Assembly (NCBI GenBank): GCA_945905925.1
Contig: CAMDQN010000066.1
Coordinates: 1 to 36,695 of the forward strand
Direction: 5' to 3'
From: Singulisphaera sp. GP187
GTDB lineage: Bacteria; Planctomycetota; Planctomycetia; Gemmatales; Gemmataceae
DNA length: 36,695 nt
Below are positions 8,899 through 17,017 of the stretch, in pieces (within the stretch, counting starts at the first letter, position 1; the number at the start of each line of letters is the position of its first letter). The notes under the pieces are model-generated. The model did no database searches. It saw only the letters and a list, made by a program, of their open reading frames with translations, and was not told where the DNA came from. The translations under genes and the position numbers were made by a program.

Positions 8899-11046
8899 AT
8901 GCGGCAATTGGCTTTTCTCTGCGCGTCCGTGGCGCTTCTCGCTGGTGGGTCGAGCGTCCTCGCGGACGCGAAGAACCCGACCTACGACGACGATGTGCTG
9001 CCTATCGTCAAGCAGCACTGCATCACCTGCCACAGCAACGACAAGCAGAAAGGCGACCTCAACCTCGCCTCCTACGCTTCAATGCAGAAAGGCGGGTCGG
9101 CAGGTGTGGTCGTGAAGCCGGGCGATCCGATGAAGTCACACATCTACACGCTCTCGGCGCAAATCGAGCAGCCGAAGATGCCGCCCGAAGGCAATAAGCT
9201 GCCCGACGCGCAGATCGCGATTATCAAGTTGTGGGTCGAGCAAGGCGCTCGCGAAAACGCCGGGAGCAAGGTCGGTGTCACGCCAATGCCCAGCGTTGAT
9301 ATCGGGCTGAAGTCCGTTGTGAAGGGTCGCCCGGAAGGTCCGCCGCCGATGCCCGCGATTGGCAAGTTGAAGCTCGATCCGATCGTGACCGCGCGCCGAC
9401 CGGGCGCGATCCTCGCGATGGCGACAAGCCCCTGGGCGCCGCTCGTCGCCATCGGCGGGCAGAAACAAGTCATCCTCTACAACACCGACACCGGCGCACT
9501 GGTCGGCTTCATTCCCTTTGAACACGGCCAAATCAACAGCATCAAGTTTTCGCGCAACGCGCGGTTCATTCTCGTCGCGGGCGGGAAGGGCGGTTCATCC
9601 GGCAAGGCGGTGTTGTACAAGGTCGAGACCGGTGAGAAGGTAATCGAAGTCGGTATTGAGAACGACGCGATCCTCGCGGCGGACATCTCCGCGGACCAGA
9701 CACAGATCGCGGTCGGTAGTCCCTCCAAGTTGGTGCGCATCTACTCGACCACCGACGGCAAGGTGATTCGTGAGATCAAGAAACACACCGACTGGGTGAC
9801 GGCGGTCGAGTACAGCGCCGACGGTGTGCTGCTCGCGACCGGCGACCGCAACGGTGGTGCGTTCGTGTGGGAAGCGTTCACGGGACGCGAGTTCTTCAAC
9901 CTTCGCGGACACACCGCGATGATTACCGATGTGTCGTGGCGCGATGATTCCAACGTCCTCGCGACGTGCAGCGAGGACGCGAGCGTGCGGTTGTGGGAGA
10001 TGGAGAACGGCAGCCAGATCAAGACGTGGGCCGCGCACGGCGGTGGCGCCGCGAGCGTGCGGTTCACGCATGACGGCAAACTCGCCAGCACCGGCCGCGA
10101 CAAGGTCACGAAGTTCTGGGATCAGAACGGCACCGCGCTGAAGACCTTCGAGGCGTTCCCGGACTTGGGGTTGAAGGTCGCGGTCACGCACGACAACGCG
10201 CGCGTGATCGCGGGCGACTGGTCCGGTGTGGTGAAGACGTGGAACGCTGTCGATGCGAAGGTAGCCGCCACGTTCGACGCGAACCCGCTTCCGGTGGCGC
10301 AACGTCTGAAGGTCGCGGAGGCCGCGCTCGCTGTAGCAACCGCGAAGATCACCCCGATGCAGGCCGCGTTCGACGCAGCGGCACTCAAGGCGAAGCAGAC
10401 GACGGATGCTTACAACGCGGCCGTTGCGAACATGAACAAGATCAACGCGGACCTCGCCGCCGCGAACAAGGCCGTGGCCGATTTCACCGCTGCCGCGAAC
10501 GCCGCGAAGCCGCTGATGGACGCGGCGAAGGTCGAAGTGGATAAGGTCGCGGCGCTGACGGGCCTGGCTGGGAATAAGCAACGAGCGCTGGAAGCGGTGG
10601 TCGCCGCGGAGATGGTCGCGGCGAAGTCCATCGCGGACGCCGCGACGAAGGAACCGACAAACGCCGAACTCGCGGCGCAGTCCAAGAAGAAAGCCGACGC
10701 ACTTGTGGGGCTTAACGCCGAACTCGTCGCCGCGAAGAAGGCAGCGCTCGACGCGAACGCTGCTCAGTTGACCGCGTCGTTGAAGTTCACGACCCAGACG
10801 AAGGTGTATACCGACGCGATGGCGATGGTCGTGGCGAACCAGAAGACGGTGGCGGCGCTCACACCGATGGTCGCGCCGGCGACCGCTGCGGTCGCGCCAG
10901 TGAAGGCTGTGGCGGATGCCGCAAACGCCGCCGTCGCGCCAGCGAAAGCCGCGCTGGACGTAGCCACTGCCGAGGTACTCACGGCAAAAGCAGTGTTGGA
11001 ACAACTGAAGGCGCCGACTCCATCGCCGGCGCCGCCCAAGAAGTGA
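8899..11046 (+). CDS. PSCyt1 cytochrome-like domain, WD40 propeller and Ala-rich coiled-coil protein
   Basis: A 715-residue exported protein. After a signal peptide (residues 1-22, ending SSVLA) comes a planctomycete cytochrome C-type domain with C41-I-T-C44-H45 (DDVLPIVKQHCITCHSNDKQKGDLNL) and the PPEGNKLPDAQIAIIKLWVEQGA end motif. A linker leads to a WD40 repeat region at about 160-460, with clear repeats such as GHTAMITDVSWRDDSNVLATCSEDASVRLWEM near 336-370. From about 470 to the end the protein is almost entirely alanine-rich, heptad-like helix, ending in a short proline/lysine tail. PSCyt1 plus WD40 is known in planctomycetes; the ~240-residue Ala-rich coil is a less usual addition. Covalent haem attachment and electron transfer are inferences. 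Confidence 0.9.
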   Translation: MRQLAFLCASVALLAGGSSVLADAKNPTYDDDVLPIVKQHCITCHSNDKQKGDLNLASYASMQKGGSAGVVVKPGDPMKSHIYTLSAQIEQPKMPPEGNKLPDAQIAIIKLWVEQGARENAGSKVGVTPMPSVDIGLKSVVKGRPEGPPPMPAIGKLKLDPIVTARRPGAILAMATSPWAPLVAIGGQKQVILYNTDTGALVGFIPFEHGQINSIKFSRNARFILVAGGKGGSSGKAVLYKVETGEKVIEVGIENDAILAADISADQTQIAVGSPSKLVRIYSTTDGKVIREIKKHTDWVTAVEYSADGVLLATGDRNGGAFVWEAFTGREFFNLRGHTAMITDVSWRDDSNVLATCSEDASVRLWEMENGSQIKTWAAHGGGAASVRFTHDGKLASTGRDKVTKFWDQNGTALKTFEAFPDLGLKVAVTHDNARVIAGDWSGVVKTWNAVDAKVAATFDANPLPVAQRLKVAEAALAVATAKITPMQAAFDAAALKAKQTTDAYNAAVANMNKINADLAAANKAVADFTAAANAAKPLMDAAKVEVDKVAALTGLAGNKQRALEAVVAAEMVAAKSIADAATKEPTNAELAAQSKKKADALVGLNAELVAAKKAALDANAAQLTASLKFTTQTKVYTDAMAMVVANQKTVAALTPMVAPATAAVAPVKAVADAANAAVAPAKAALDVATAEVLTAKAVLEQLKAPTPSPAPPKK

Positions 11047-11097
11047 AGTTGGAGCCTGTCCTCTCAACTGAGCCGTATAGAACACTTTCAGTGAATG

Positions 11098-11172
11098 CGT
11101 AGCGTCTGGTCCGAGCCGCGACCGTCAGGGACCGAACGTTTACACGCTCCCTGATGGTCGCGGCTCCGCTAC
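11098..11172. repeat. Inverted repeat 1 between convergent genes
   Basis: Arms GAGCCGCGACCGTCAGGGA (11113-11131) and its inverted copy (11148-11166) match at 18 of 19 positions, and outer bases GTAGCG/CGCTAC extend the stem with a bulge. It lies between the convergent PSCyt1-WD40 and DUF3500 genes, so a bidirectional transcription barrier is plausible, although no T-tract follows directly. Confidence 0.75.
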
Positions 11173-11192
11173 GAATTTTCTGAAAGCGCTCG

Positions 11193-11255
11193 AGCGTTCG
11201 ACCCGGAGGGGCGTTGCTTTCTTCCGGAAAGCAACGCCCCTCCGGGTCGAACGCT
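11193..11255. repeat. Inverted repeat 2 between convergent genes
   Basis: Arms 11193-11220 and 11228-11255 are perfect inverted copies of 28 bases with a seven-base loop. The arm carries the shared core (AGCGTTCGACCCGGAGGGGC), and on its outer side the right arm continues into TAAAC, matching the TTTAGC start of the other family members. It ends 25 bases before the DUF3500 stop codon on the other strand. Confidence 0.88.
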
Positions 11256-11279
11256 AAACCTACCTCCAACCAGTAGGCC

Positions 11280-12317
11280 CTACTCGCTCAGACCAAAGTC
11301 GATGGGCAACCGGCGCCAGGCACTGTGAATGTGGTTGGCCGGGTTCTTCGCGGCGTCCGCCTGCACGTTCAGGAACTCCACCACGAACTCCGGTCCCTGC
11401 ACGCGATACGTGTACCCCTCGCCCGGCTTCGCGGTGCCGCTGTAGGCGAAGTACAACTTCGCGTCGGCCGTCGCCTTCACCCGCTTCATCTCGCCCGCCG
11501 CGAGTTCTTCCGGCATCCGGCCCGCGTAGGCTTCCAACAACTTCACGAGCGTGACCTTCTGGTCTGCGGTGAGTTTGTCCGCGGTGATGCCCACCGGCGC
11601 GCCCACGTCCGCCTTCGCCTGGCCTTCCTTGATTTCGGGGAACGCCTTCGGCTGTTTCGCGAGTTTGTCCTGGTCTTCCTTCAGCGACGCGATGAGCGCG
11701 CGAACGTGGTCCTCGATTTCCGGCAGCGGGCGCAGACCTTTCTTCGCCCCGTCCTTCACCTCCGCCGGGTTGGTCGCGAACAGCATCGGCGCGCCAGCCA
11801 CCACTTCGCCCTTGTCCAGCGTGTAGTTCACCGACAGGTGGTGCCCCTCGAACCGCCAGCCCCACTTCCCGGTGTTCGACGGTTCGCCGAATACGCTCAC
11901 GAAGTACCAACCGTTGTTACGCGTCATCGCGCCCTTCGGCCCTTCCAGTTCCAGCAGCAGGTTTTCTAGGCCGATGATCGTGGTGGCCTGCTCGTAGCCC
12001 TTCGCGGAAAGCCCGGTTTTGAGCAGTTCCATCGCGGCTTTCTTCTGGTCCGCGGTCATCTCTTCGAGGCGCGCGCCTTTGCGCGTGAACTTCTTTTCCT
12101 TGTCCTGCTGCGGCGTGAAGAACCACGCTTGGCGGTGCTTGTCGTTGAAGTCGAAACTGGCCTTCTTCTTCAGTTCCGGTGTCAGCGACGTGAGGAACGC
12201 GTCGGTCGCGATCTTCATCTTGCCGCCGGTCGTCTCCGGCGCGGAGTTGCCGACGAGCGCGATGCCGACGACGGCGGCGAGGGTGAGAACGAACGCGGCG
12301 GTACGAACGCGGGACAT
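11280..12317 (-). CDS. DUF3500 family secreted protein
   Basis: A 345-residue DUF3500 protein. The N-terminus MSRVRTAAFVLTLAAVVGIALVGNS is a signal peptide. Family features include FLTSLTPELKKKASFDFNDKHRQAWFFTP, MTADQKKAAMELLKTGLSAKGYEQATTIIGLENLL, and the segment NNGWYFVSVFGEPSNTGKWGWRFEGHHLSVNYTLDKGEVVAGAPMLFATNPAEV. The family's activity is unknown; the C-terminal part (HIHSAWRRLPIDFG) is typical. Start ATG at 12317 has AAGGAG eight bases upstream (complement of 12327-12332). It converges on the PSCyt1-WD40 gene and is divergent from the protease fragment, with only 33 bases between the two starts. Confidence 0.9.
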   Translation of the reverse strand: MSRVRTAAFVLTLAAVVGIALVGNSAPETTGGKMKIATDAFLTSLTPELKKKASFDFNDKHRQAWFFTPQQDKEKKFTRKGARLEEMTADQKKAAMELLKTGLSAKGYEQATTIIGLENLLLELEGPKGAMTRNNGWYFVSVFGEPSNTGKWGWRFEGHHLSVNYTLDKGEVVAGAPMLFATNPAEVKDGAKKGLRPLPEIEDHVRALIASLKEDQDKLAKQPKAFPEIKEGQAKADVGAPVGITADKLTADQKVTLVKLLEAYAGRMPEELAAGEMKRVKATADAKLYFAYSGTAKPGEGYTYRVQGPEFVVEFLNVQADAAKNPANHIHSAWRRLPIDFGLSE

Positions 12318-12350
12318 AGGGAGTGGCTCCTTAACGGGGCGGGTGGAGAC

Positions 12351-12593
12351 ATGTTAAGCGATGTCCGCGTTTGGAACCAGGATCGCGTTCCAGGATTTAC
12401 GCCCCTGGTTACAGGTCCGGTCATGTTCGACATCCTCGGTCGCGATACCCTCGAAGAATCGCTTGTCCCAGGCGACGAGGTGCTGATCGGCCAGACCATA
12501 CTTGAAAAGCTCGACCTCCGCGCCGATTGCTCGAACCGGCGACTCGTCCCCAACCCGGCGCATCCAGATCAACCGGTCTCGAAGGTGAAGTAG
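12351..12593 (+). pseudogene. C-terminal fragment of a clan AA (retropepsin-like) aspartic protease
   Basis: An 80-residue open frame whose second half (GDEVLIGQTILEKLDLRADC, then NRRLVPNPAHPDQPV) closely resembles the C-terminal end of small bacterial clan AA aspartic proteases: a G-D-E-x-L-I/L-G motif, 'D-x-x-x-x-R-x-L-x-x-N-P'. The catalytic DTGA segment that should lie about 60-70 residues before it is absent; upstream sequence belongs to the divergent DUF3500 leader. The first 14 codons overlap a short dispersed repeat (12361-12391). A weak GGAG lies only two bases from the ATG. A remnant is most likely, though a short expressed protein cannot be excluded. Confidence 0.5.
12361..12391 (+). 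repeat. 31-base repeat, copy 1 (partner at 25297-25327)
   Basis: Begins ATGTCCGCG and contains GAACCAGG and TCGCG; matches 25297-25327 at about 26 of 31 bases. It lies in the first codons of the protease-like fragment. The partner's equivalent frame also reads [D/N]-V-R-x-x-N-Q-x-R, which may mean that both derive from a once-coding unit. Confidence 0.45.
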
Positions 12594-12725
12594 TCCGTTC
12601 CGCCTGCCATTTCGCGTTTCGGTCCGCACGCCGTTCCTGCCACTCTGACACCGCGAGCCGTTCCTGCCTACAATCATACTTCGCCAAATGATTTAACCGT
12701 AGCGAGTTACGGCACGGCCGTTTCG

Positions 12726-12741
12726 CGGCACGCTCGTTGCA
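12726..12741 (+). promoter_or_regulatory. Sigma-54 (-24/-12) promoter for groEL1
   Basis: CGGCACGCTCGTTGCA matches the sigma-54 consensus TGGCACG-N4-TTGCA at all but the first base, with the invariant GG and GC at the correct ten-base separation. Transcription would start near 12752, giving a leader of about 43 bases before ATG 12795. An inverted repeat CCGTA/TACGG about 30 bases upstream could be an activator site. No CIRCE element was seen here. Confidence 0.6.
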
Positions 12742-12794
12742 TGTGAACCGCGAAAACGATATTCCCAATCGTTCCCTCGAGGCGATAGCCAACG

Positions 12795-14531
12795 ATGTCA
12801 GCCAAGCAACTTTCCTACGCCGATGACGCGCGCCAGAAACTCCTCGCGGGCGCCAGCAAACTCGCCCGAGCCGTTCGCTCCACGCTCGGGCCGCGCGGTC
12901 GCAACGCCATCCTCGATAAGGGTTGGGGATCGCCGAACATCACCAAGGACGGCGTCACCGTCGCCGAAGACATCGAACTGAAAGACCCGTTCGAGAACAT
13001 GGGCGCGCAACTCGTTAAAGAGGCCGCGAGCAAGACCTCCGACGTTGCCGGCGACGGCACCACCACCGCGACCGTGCTCGCCGAGTTCATCTTCCGCGAA
13101 GGGCTGAAGAGCGTCGCCGGCGGGCACGACCCGATGGCGATCGTTCGCGGCATCCAGAAGGGCGTCGATAAGGTCGTTGACGAACTCCACAAGATCGCCG
13201 AACCTATCGATCCGAAGGACAACAAGGCGATCACCGAAGTCGCCAGCATCGCGGCCAACAACGACCGCGAGATCGGCAAGAAACTTGCCGAAGCCATGAA
13301 GATGGTCGGCGCCGCCAACGGCGTCATCACCATCGAAGAGGGCAAGACCGCCGACACGCAGGTCGTCGTGGTTCAGGGCATGCAGTTCGACCGCGGCTAC
13401 CTCTCACCGCACTTCGTCACGAACCCGGAAACGGTGACGTGCGAGTTCGAGAACCCGTACATCCTCATCTACGAAGAGAAGATTAGCAGCCTCAAGACGA
13501 TCATTCCCCTTCTCGAATGGTCGGCCAAGGAGAAGGCGCAACTGCTCATCATCGCCGAGGACATCGAAGGCGACGCGCTCGCGGGTCTGGTGCTGAACAA
13601 GCTTAAGGGCGTCGTGCAGGTGTGCGCGGTGAAGGCGCCCGGCTACGGCGACCGCCGCAAGGCCATGCTCGAAGACATCGCGGTTCTCACCGGCGGCAAG
13701 GCGATCTTCAAAGACCTCGCCGTGCAACTCGACGCGACCACGCCGGGCGCGAAGGGCGGGGCGCCGACCCTGACCGTGCTGGAATACCTCGGCCGCGCCA
13801 AGAAGGTAAAGATCGACGCCGAGAACACGACCGTTACCGAAGGTAAGGGCAAGAAGAGCGAGGTCGAGGGTCGCGCTGAGTCGATCCGCAAGGAGATCGA
13901 GAAGACCGAGAGCGAGTACGACCGCGAGAAGTTGCAAGAGCGGCTCGCGAAGCTCGCCGGCGGCGTGGCGCAACTGAAGGTCGGCGGTGCGACCGAGACC
14001 GCGATGAAGGAACGCAAGGCGCTGTACGAAGACAGCCTGCACGCGACCCGCGCGGCCATCGCCGAGGGCATCGTTCCCGGTGGCGGCGTGGCCCTTCTCT
14101 ACGCCCGCAAGCCGCTCGAAAAGACCAAACTCGAAGGCGACGAAGGCGAAGGCGCCCGCGTTCTCTTCCGCGCGCTTGAGATGCCGTGCCGGCTGATCGC
14201 GGAGAACGCCGGTAAGGACGGCACCGTGGTCGTGTCGCACATCCTCAAGGGCAAGGACAAGAACTACGGTTACAACGCCGACACCGACAAGTACGAAGAC
14301 CTCCGCGCCGCGGGTGTCATCGACCCAGTCAAAGTCACCCGCAGCGCGCTCCAACACGGGGCGAGCGTCGCGTGCCTGCTGCTCACCACTGAGTGCATGA
14401 TCGCGGACATCCCCGAACCGAAGAAGCCGGGCGGCGATCACCACGACCACGATCACGGCGGGGGCGGCATGGGTGGCATGGGTGGCATGGGTGGCATGGG
14501 CGGCATGGGCGGCATGCCGGGGATGATGTAA
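12795..14531 (+). CDS. groEL: Chaperonin GroEL, copy 1 (His-rich GGM tail)
   Basis: A 578-residue 60-kDa chaperonin. ATPase residues are intact: D52 in [11 protein letters not shown]87 in [10 protein letters not shown], and the ATP-hydrolysis aspartate region [25 protein letters not shown]. It is about 30 residues longer than E. coli GroEL, mainly because of the tail, which reads HHDHDH followed by five GGM-type repeats, ending MPGMM. The His/Asp stretch could bind metal. It precedes groES, whereas the common bacterial order is groES-groEL. GAGG at 12779-12782 is the probable ribosome binding site. The sigma-54 promoter at 12726-12741 suggests activator-dependent expression rather than HrcA/CIRCE control. 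Confidence 0.97.
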   Translation: MSAKQLSYADDARQKLLAGASKLARAVRSTLGPRGRNAILDKGWGSPNITKDGVTVAEDIELKDPFENMGAQLVKEAASKTSDVAGDGTTTATVLAEFIFREGLKSVAGGHDPMAIVRGIQKGVDKVVDELHKIAEPIDPKDNKAITEVASIAANNDREIGKKLAEAMKMVGAANGVITIEEGKTADTQVVVVQGMQFDRGYLSPHFVTNPETVTCEFENPYILIYEEKISSLKTIIPLLEWSAKEKAQLLIIAEDIEGDALAGLVLNKLKGVVQVCAVKAPGYGDRRKAMLEDIAVLTGGKAIFKDLAVQLDATTPGAKGGAPTLTVLEYLGRAKKVKIDAENTTVTEGKGKKSEVEGRAESIRKEIEKTESEYDREKLQERLAKLAGGVAQLKVGGATETAMKERKALYEDSLHATRAAIAEGIVPGGGVALLYARKPLEKTKLEGDEGEGARVLFRALEMPCRLIAENAGKDGTVVVSHILKGKDKNYGYNADTDKYEDLRAAGVIDPVKVTRSALQHGASVACLLLTTECMIADIPEPKKPGGDHHDHDHGGGGMGGMGGMGGMGGMGGMPGMM

Positions 14532-14545
14532 TTCGCTGTTGGTGT

Positions 14546-14612
14546 TTGTTTAGCTGCAACCCCGTAGGGGTGCGCGACGCACACGCTCGCCTTCGGCTTG
14601 CGGCTAAACAAC
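14546..14612. repeat. Imperfect inverted repeat between groEL1 and groES
   Basis: TGTTTAGCTGCAACCCCGTA (left) pairs imperfectly with CGGCTTGCGGCTAAACA (right), and the left arm contains CCCCGTAGGGG. The TTTAGC...CCCGTAGGGG core is the same as in the perfect elements elsewhere in the window, so this looks like a decayed member. Confidence 0.65.
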
Positions 14613-14664
14613 GCCCAAACACAACCCACACAAAATACCTTCTCTCGGAATATCGGAGATAACA

Positions 14665-14976
14665 ATGGCCAAAGCAGACAAGCAACTGACCCTGAAGCCG
14701 CTCGACGACCGCGTTGTGCTGGAACCAACCGAAGCGGAAGAGAAGACCGCCGGCGGCATCCTTCTTCCCGACACGGCGAAGCAGAAGCCACAGCAAGGCA
14801 AGGTGATCGCGGTCGGACCGGGCAAGCTCACCGACAAGGGCACCCGCGTCGCGATGGCCGTGAAGGTCGGCGACACCGTCCTGTTCGGCAAGTACAGCGG
14901 GTCCGACGTCGAAGTGAACGGCAAGGAATTCAAGATCGTCCGCGAGGCCGAAATCCTCGGGAAGTTGACCAAGTAA
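14665..14976 (+). CDS. groES: Co-chaperonin GroES
   Basis: A 103-residue GroES, the heptameric lid of the GroEL cage. The typical start LKPLDDRVVLEPTEAEEKTAGGILLPD contains the mobile loop that binds GroEL; GKVIAVGPGK and VGDTVLFGKYSG are standard core strands, and the end reads FKIVREAEILG. The N-terminus is extended by about six residues relative to E. coli. A GGAG Shine-Dalgarno lies seven bases upstream of ATG. It is the only GroES here, sandwiched between two GroELs, so it probably serves both. Confidence 0.97.
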   Translation: MAKADKQLTLKPLDDRVVLEPTEAEEKTAGGILLPDTAKQKPQQGKVIAVGPGKLTDKGTRVAMAVKVGDTVLFGKYSGSDVEVNGKEFKIVREAEILGKLTK

Positions 14977-14988
14977 ATAAACACGGAT

Positions 14989-15091
14989 CTCACGCAAAGC
15001 CGCGAAGACGCAAAGAAAACAAGAGAAGAGAGTTCTTCTTCAAGACAATTCCGCCTCTTGTCTTCTTTGCGTCTTCGCGGCTTTGCGTGAG
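14989..15091. repeat. Long inverted repeat between groES and groEL2
   Basis: Arms 14989-15017 and 15063-15091 are perfect 29-base inverted copies (left arm begins CTCACGCAAAGCCGCGAAGA); pairing continues to 15025/15055 with one mismatch, giving 37-base arms. It fills most of the 137-base gap and ends 13 bases before the groEL2 ribosome binding site (GGAG at about 15105). A hairpin this close upstream could limit or couple groEL2 translation. It belongs to a different sequence type from the TTTAGC family. Confidence 0.88.
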
Positions 15092-15113
15092 CCTCTTTCA
15101 TTCTGGAGTCATC

Positions 15114-16814
15114 ATGGCGAAGCAACTGCTCTACACCGACGACGCGCGGAAGAAGCTCCTCACCGGGGCCGAGAAACTGAGCCGCGCGGTCGGCTCCACG
15201 CTCGGGCCGACCGGCCGGAACGTGATCATCGACAAGTCGTTCGGCGGTCCGACCGTCACCAAGGACGGCGTCACCGTCTCGAAAGAAATTGACCTGCCCG
15301 ACCCGTTCGAGAACATGGGCGCCAAGCTCGTGAACGCGGTCGCACAGAAGACCAGCGACAGCGCCGGCGACGGCACCACCACCGCCACCATTCTCGCATT
15401 CTCCATCTACCAGGAAGGGCTGCGGAACATCACCGCAGGCGCCAACCCGATGGCCGTGAAGCGCGGCATCGACAAGGCCGTGGCCGCCGCCGTCAAGCAC
15501 CTCGAAACGGAACTGACGCGGCACATCCGGCCCATCGACAAAGGCGGGCGCGAAGACCTCGAAAACATCGCCAGCATCTCGGCCAACAACGACCCGAAGA
15601 TCGGCAAGTTGATGGCCGAGGCGTTCGCCAAGATCGGACGCGACGGTGTCATCACTGTTGAAGAGGGCAAGACCTCCGAGACCGTGCTGGAGTTCGTCGA
15701 AGGGATGCAGTTCGACAAGGGCTACATCTCGCCGTACTTCGTCGTCAACACGCCCGAACTCAAGTGGGAACAGGAGAACGTCTCCGTCCTGCTGTTCGAG
15801 AAGAAACTCTCGAACGTCCGCGAAATGCTGCCGCTGCTCGATTCGGTTGCGAAGGCAGGCAAGCCGCTGCTCATCATCGCCGAAGACGTGGAGAGCGAGG
15901 CGCTCGCGGTGCTCGTGGTGAATCGACTCCGCGGGCTGCTCGAAGTGTGCGCCGTCAAGGCGCCCGGGTTCGGCGACCGCCGTAAGGCACTGATGGAAGA
16001 CATCGCGGTGCTAACCGGCGGAGCTTTCGTCAGCGAAGACCTCGGCATCAAACTCGACAGCATGGAAGAGATCAGCCCAGCGGAGCAACAGCGCGGCGCC
16101 CGGCCGACCCCCAAAGTGTTCTCGATGCTGGGTCACGCCGATCAGGTGTCGGTCGATAAGGAGAACTGCACGCTCATCATGCTGCCCGAGAAGGCCCGCG
16201 ACGCGGCCATCAAGGCTCGCGCCCAGACCATCCGCACGCAGATGGATCAGACCGAGAGCGAATACGACAAGGAGAAGTTCTCCGAGCGGCTCGCGAAGTT
16301 GCTCGGCGGGGTCGCGATCATCAAGGTCGGTGCTTCGACCGAAGCCGAGATGAAACAGACCAAGGGCCGCGTCGAGGACGCACTGCACGCGACCCGCGCC
16401 GCGGTGTCCGAGGGCATCGTCCCCGGTGGCGGCGTGGCGCTGCTGCGGTGCATCGCCGCAGTGGAAGCGGCCGGCGACAAGCTCAAGGGCGACGAGCGCA
16501 TTGGGGCCGAGATCGTGGCCCGCGCGCTGGAGAAGCCGATTCGCACCATCGCCGAGAACGGCGGCGTGGACGGGGCCGTGGTCGCCGACGAGGTGATGAC
16601 GCGCGGCGAGAAGGACCCGAACGTCGGGTACGACGCGAACAGCGGCAAGTACGTGGACATGTTCAAGGCCGGCGTGCTCGACCCGCTGCGGGTGACGCGC
16701 AGCGCCTTGACCAACGCCGCGAGCATCGCGGGCCTGATGCTGACCACCGAGGTCATGATCACCCGTATCGACGAGGACGACAAGAAGTCGAAGGTGTCGG
16801 GCGCCATCGCGTGA
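15114..16814 (+). CDS. groEL: Chaperonin GroEL, copy 2 (no GGM tail)
   Basis: A 566-residue chaperonin diverged from copy 1. ATPase motifs are intact (D51 in TKDGVTVSKEI, D86 in [35 protein letters not shown]). It lacks the Gly-Met C-terminal repeats and ends DEDDKKSKVSGAIA, and carries small differences such as DKGGREDLENIAS and a segment SPAEQQRGARPTPK in the apical region. In bacteria with several GroELs, copies without the GGM tail often have specialised clients; that is an inference. ATG 15114 has GGAG five bases upstream. It is separated from groES by a long hairpin, so its expression may differ from copy 1. Confidence 0.96.
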   Translation: MAKQLLYTDDARKKLLTGAEKLSRAVGSTLGPTGRNVIIDKSFGGPTVTKDGVTVSKEIDLPDPFENMGAKLVNAVAQKTSDSAGDGTTTATILAFSIYQEGLRNITAGANPMAVKRGIDKAVAAAVKHLETELTRHIRPIDKGGREDLENIASISANNDPKIGKLMAEAFAKIGRDGVITVEEGKTSETVLEFVEGMQFDKGYISPYFVVNTPELKWEQENVSVLLFEKKLSNVREMLPLLDSVAKAGKPLLIIAEDVESEALAVLVVNRLRGLLEVCAVKAPGFGDRRKALMEDIAVLTGGAFVSEDLGIKLDSMEEISPAEQQRGARPTPKVFSMLGHADQVSVDKENCTLIMLPEKARDAAIKARAQTIRTQMDQTESEYDKEKFSERLAKLLGGVAIIKVGASTEAEMKQTKGRVEDALHATRAAVSEGIVPGGGVALLRCIAAVEAAGDKLKGDERIGAEIVARALEKPIRTIAENGGVDGAVVADEVMTRGEKDPNVGYDANSGKYVDMFKAGVLDPLRVTRSALTNAASIAGLMLTTEVMITRIDEDDKKSKVSGAIA

Positions 16815-16821
16815 CATCAGA

Positions 16822-16955
16822 ACACAGGTGCTCTCCGCTCTGTGCTACAAACGCCGGCCCCTCCGGGGCGGAAGACAATACACCACGCCGCGGGTGTCTT
16901 TCTCTTCGCCCCGGAGGGGCCGGCGTTTGTAGCACAGAGCGGAGAACACCTGTGT
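16822..16955. repeat. 49-base inverted repeat between groEL2 and dnaJ
   Basis: Arms 16822-16870 and 16907-16955 are inverted copies of 49 bases with one mismatch. The inner 36-base spacer contains a further short stem (GAAGACA ... TGTCTTT). The arms include ACAAACGCCGGCCCCTCCGG, which is related to but not identical with the TTTAGC-family core. It begins eight bases after the groEL2 stop. Confidence 0.9.
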
Positions 16956-17017
16956 GGCTTCGCGCGGCGCCCGTATCATGAACGTTGTTCCCTCCGTTCA
17001 CTGCACGTTACGAACCT

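Noticed and set aside
12594-12794. CIRCE (HrcA) operator expected before groEL
   Set aside because: No TTAGCACTC/GAGTGCTAA arrangement was found; a sigma-54 match is present instead.
13404-14456. Minus-strand frame opposite groEL1
   Set aside because: Antisense to a fully recognised GroEL; no independent evidence.
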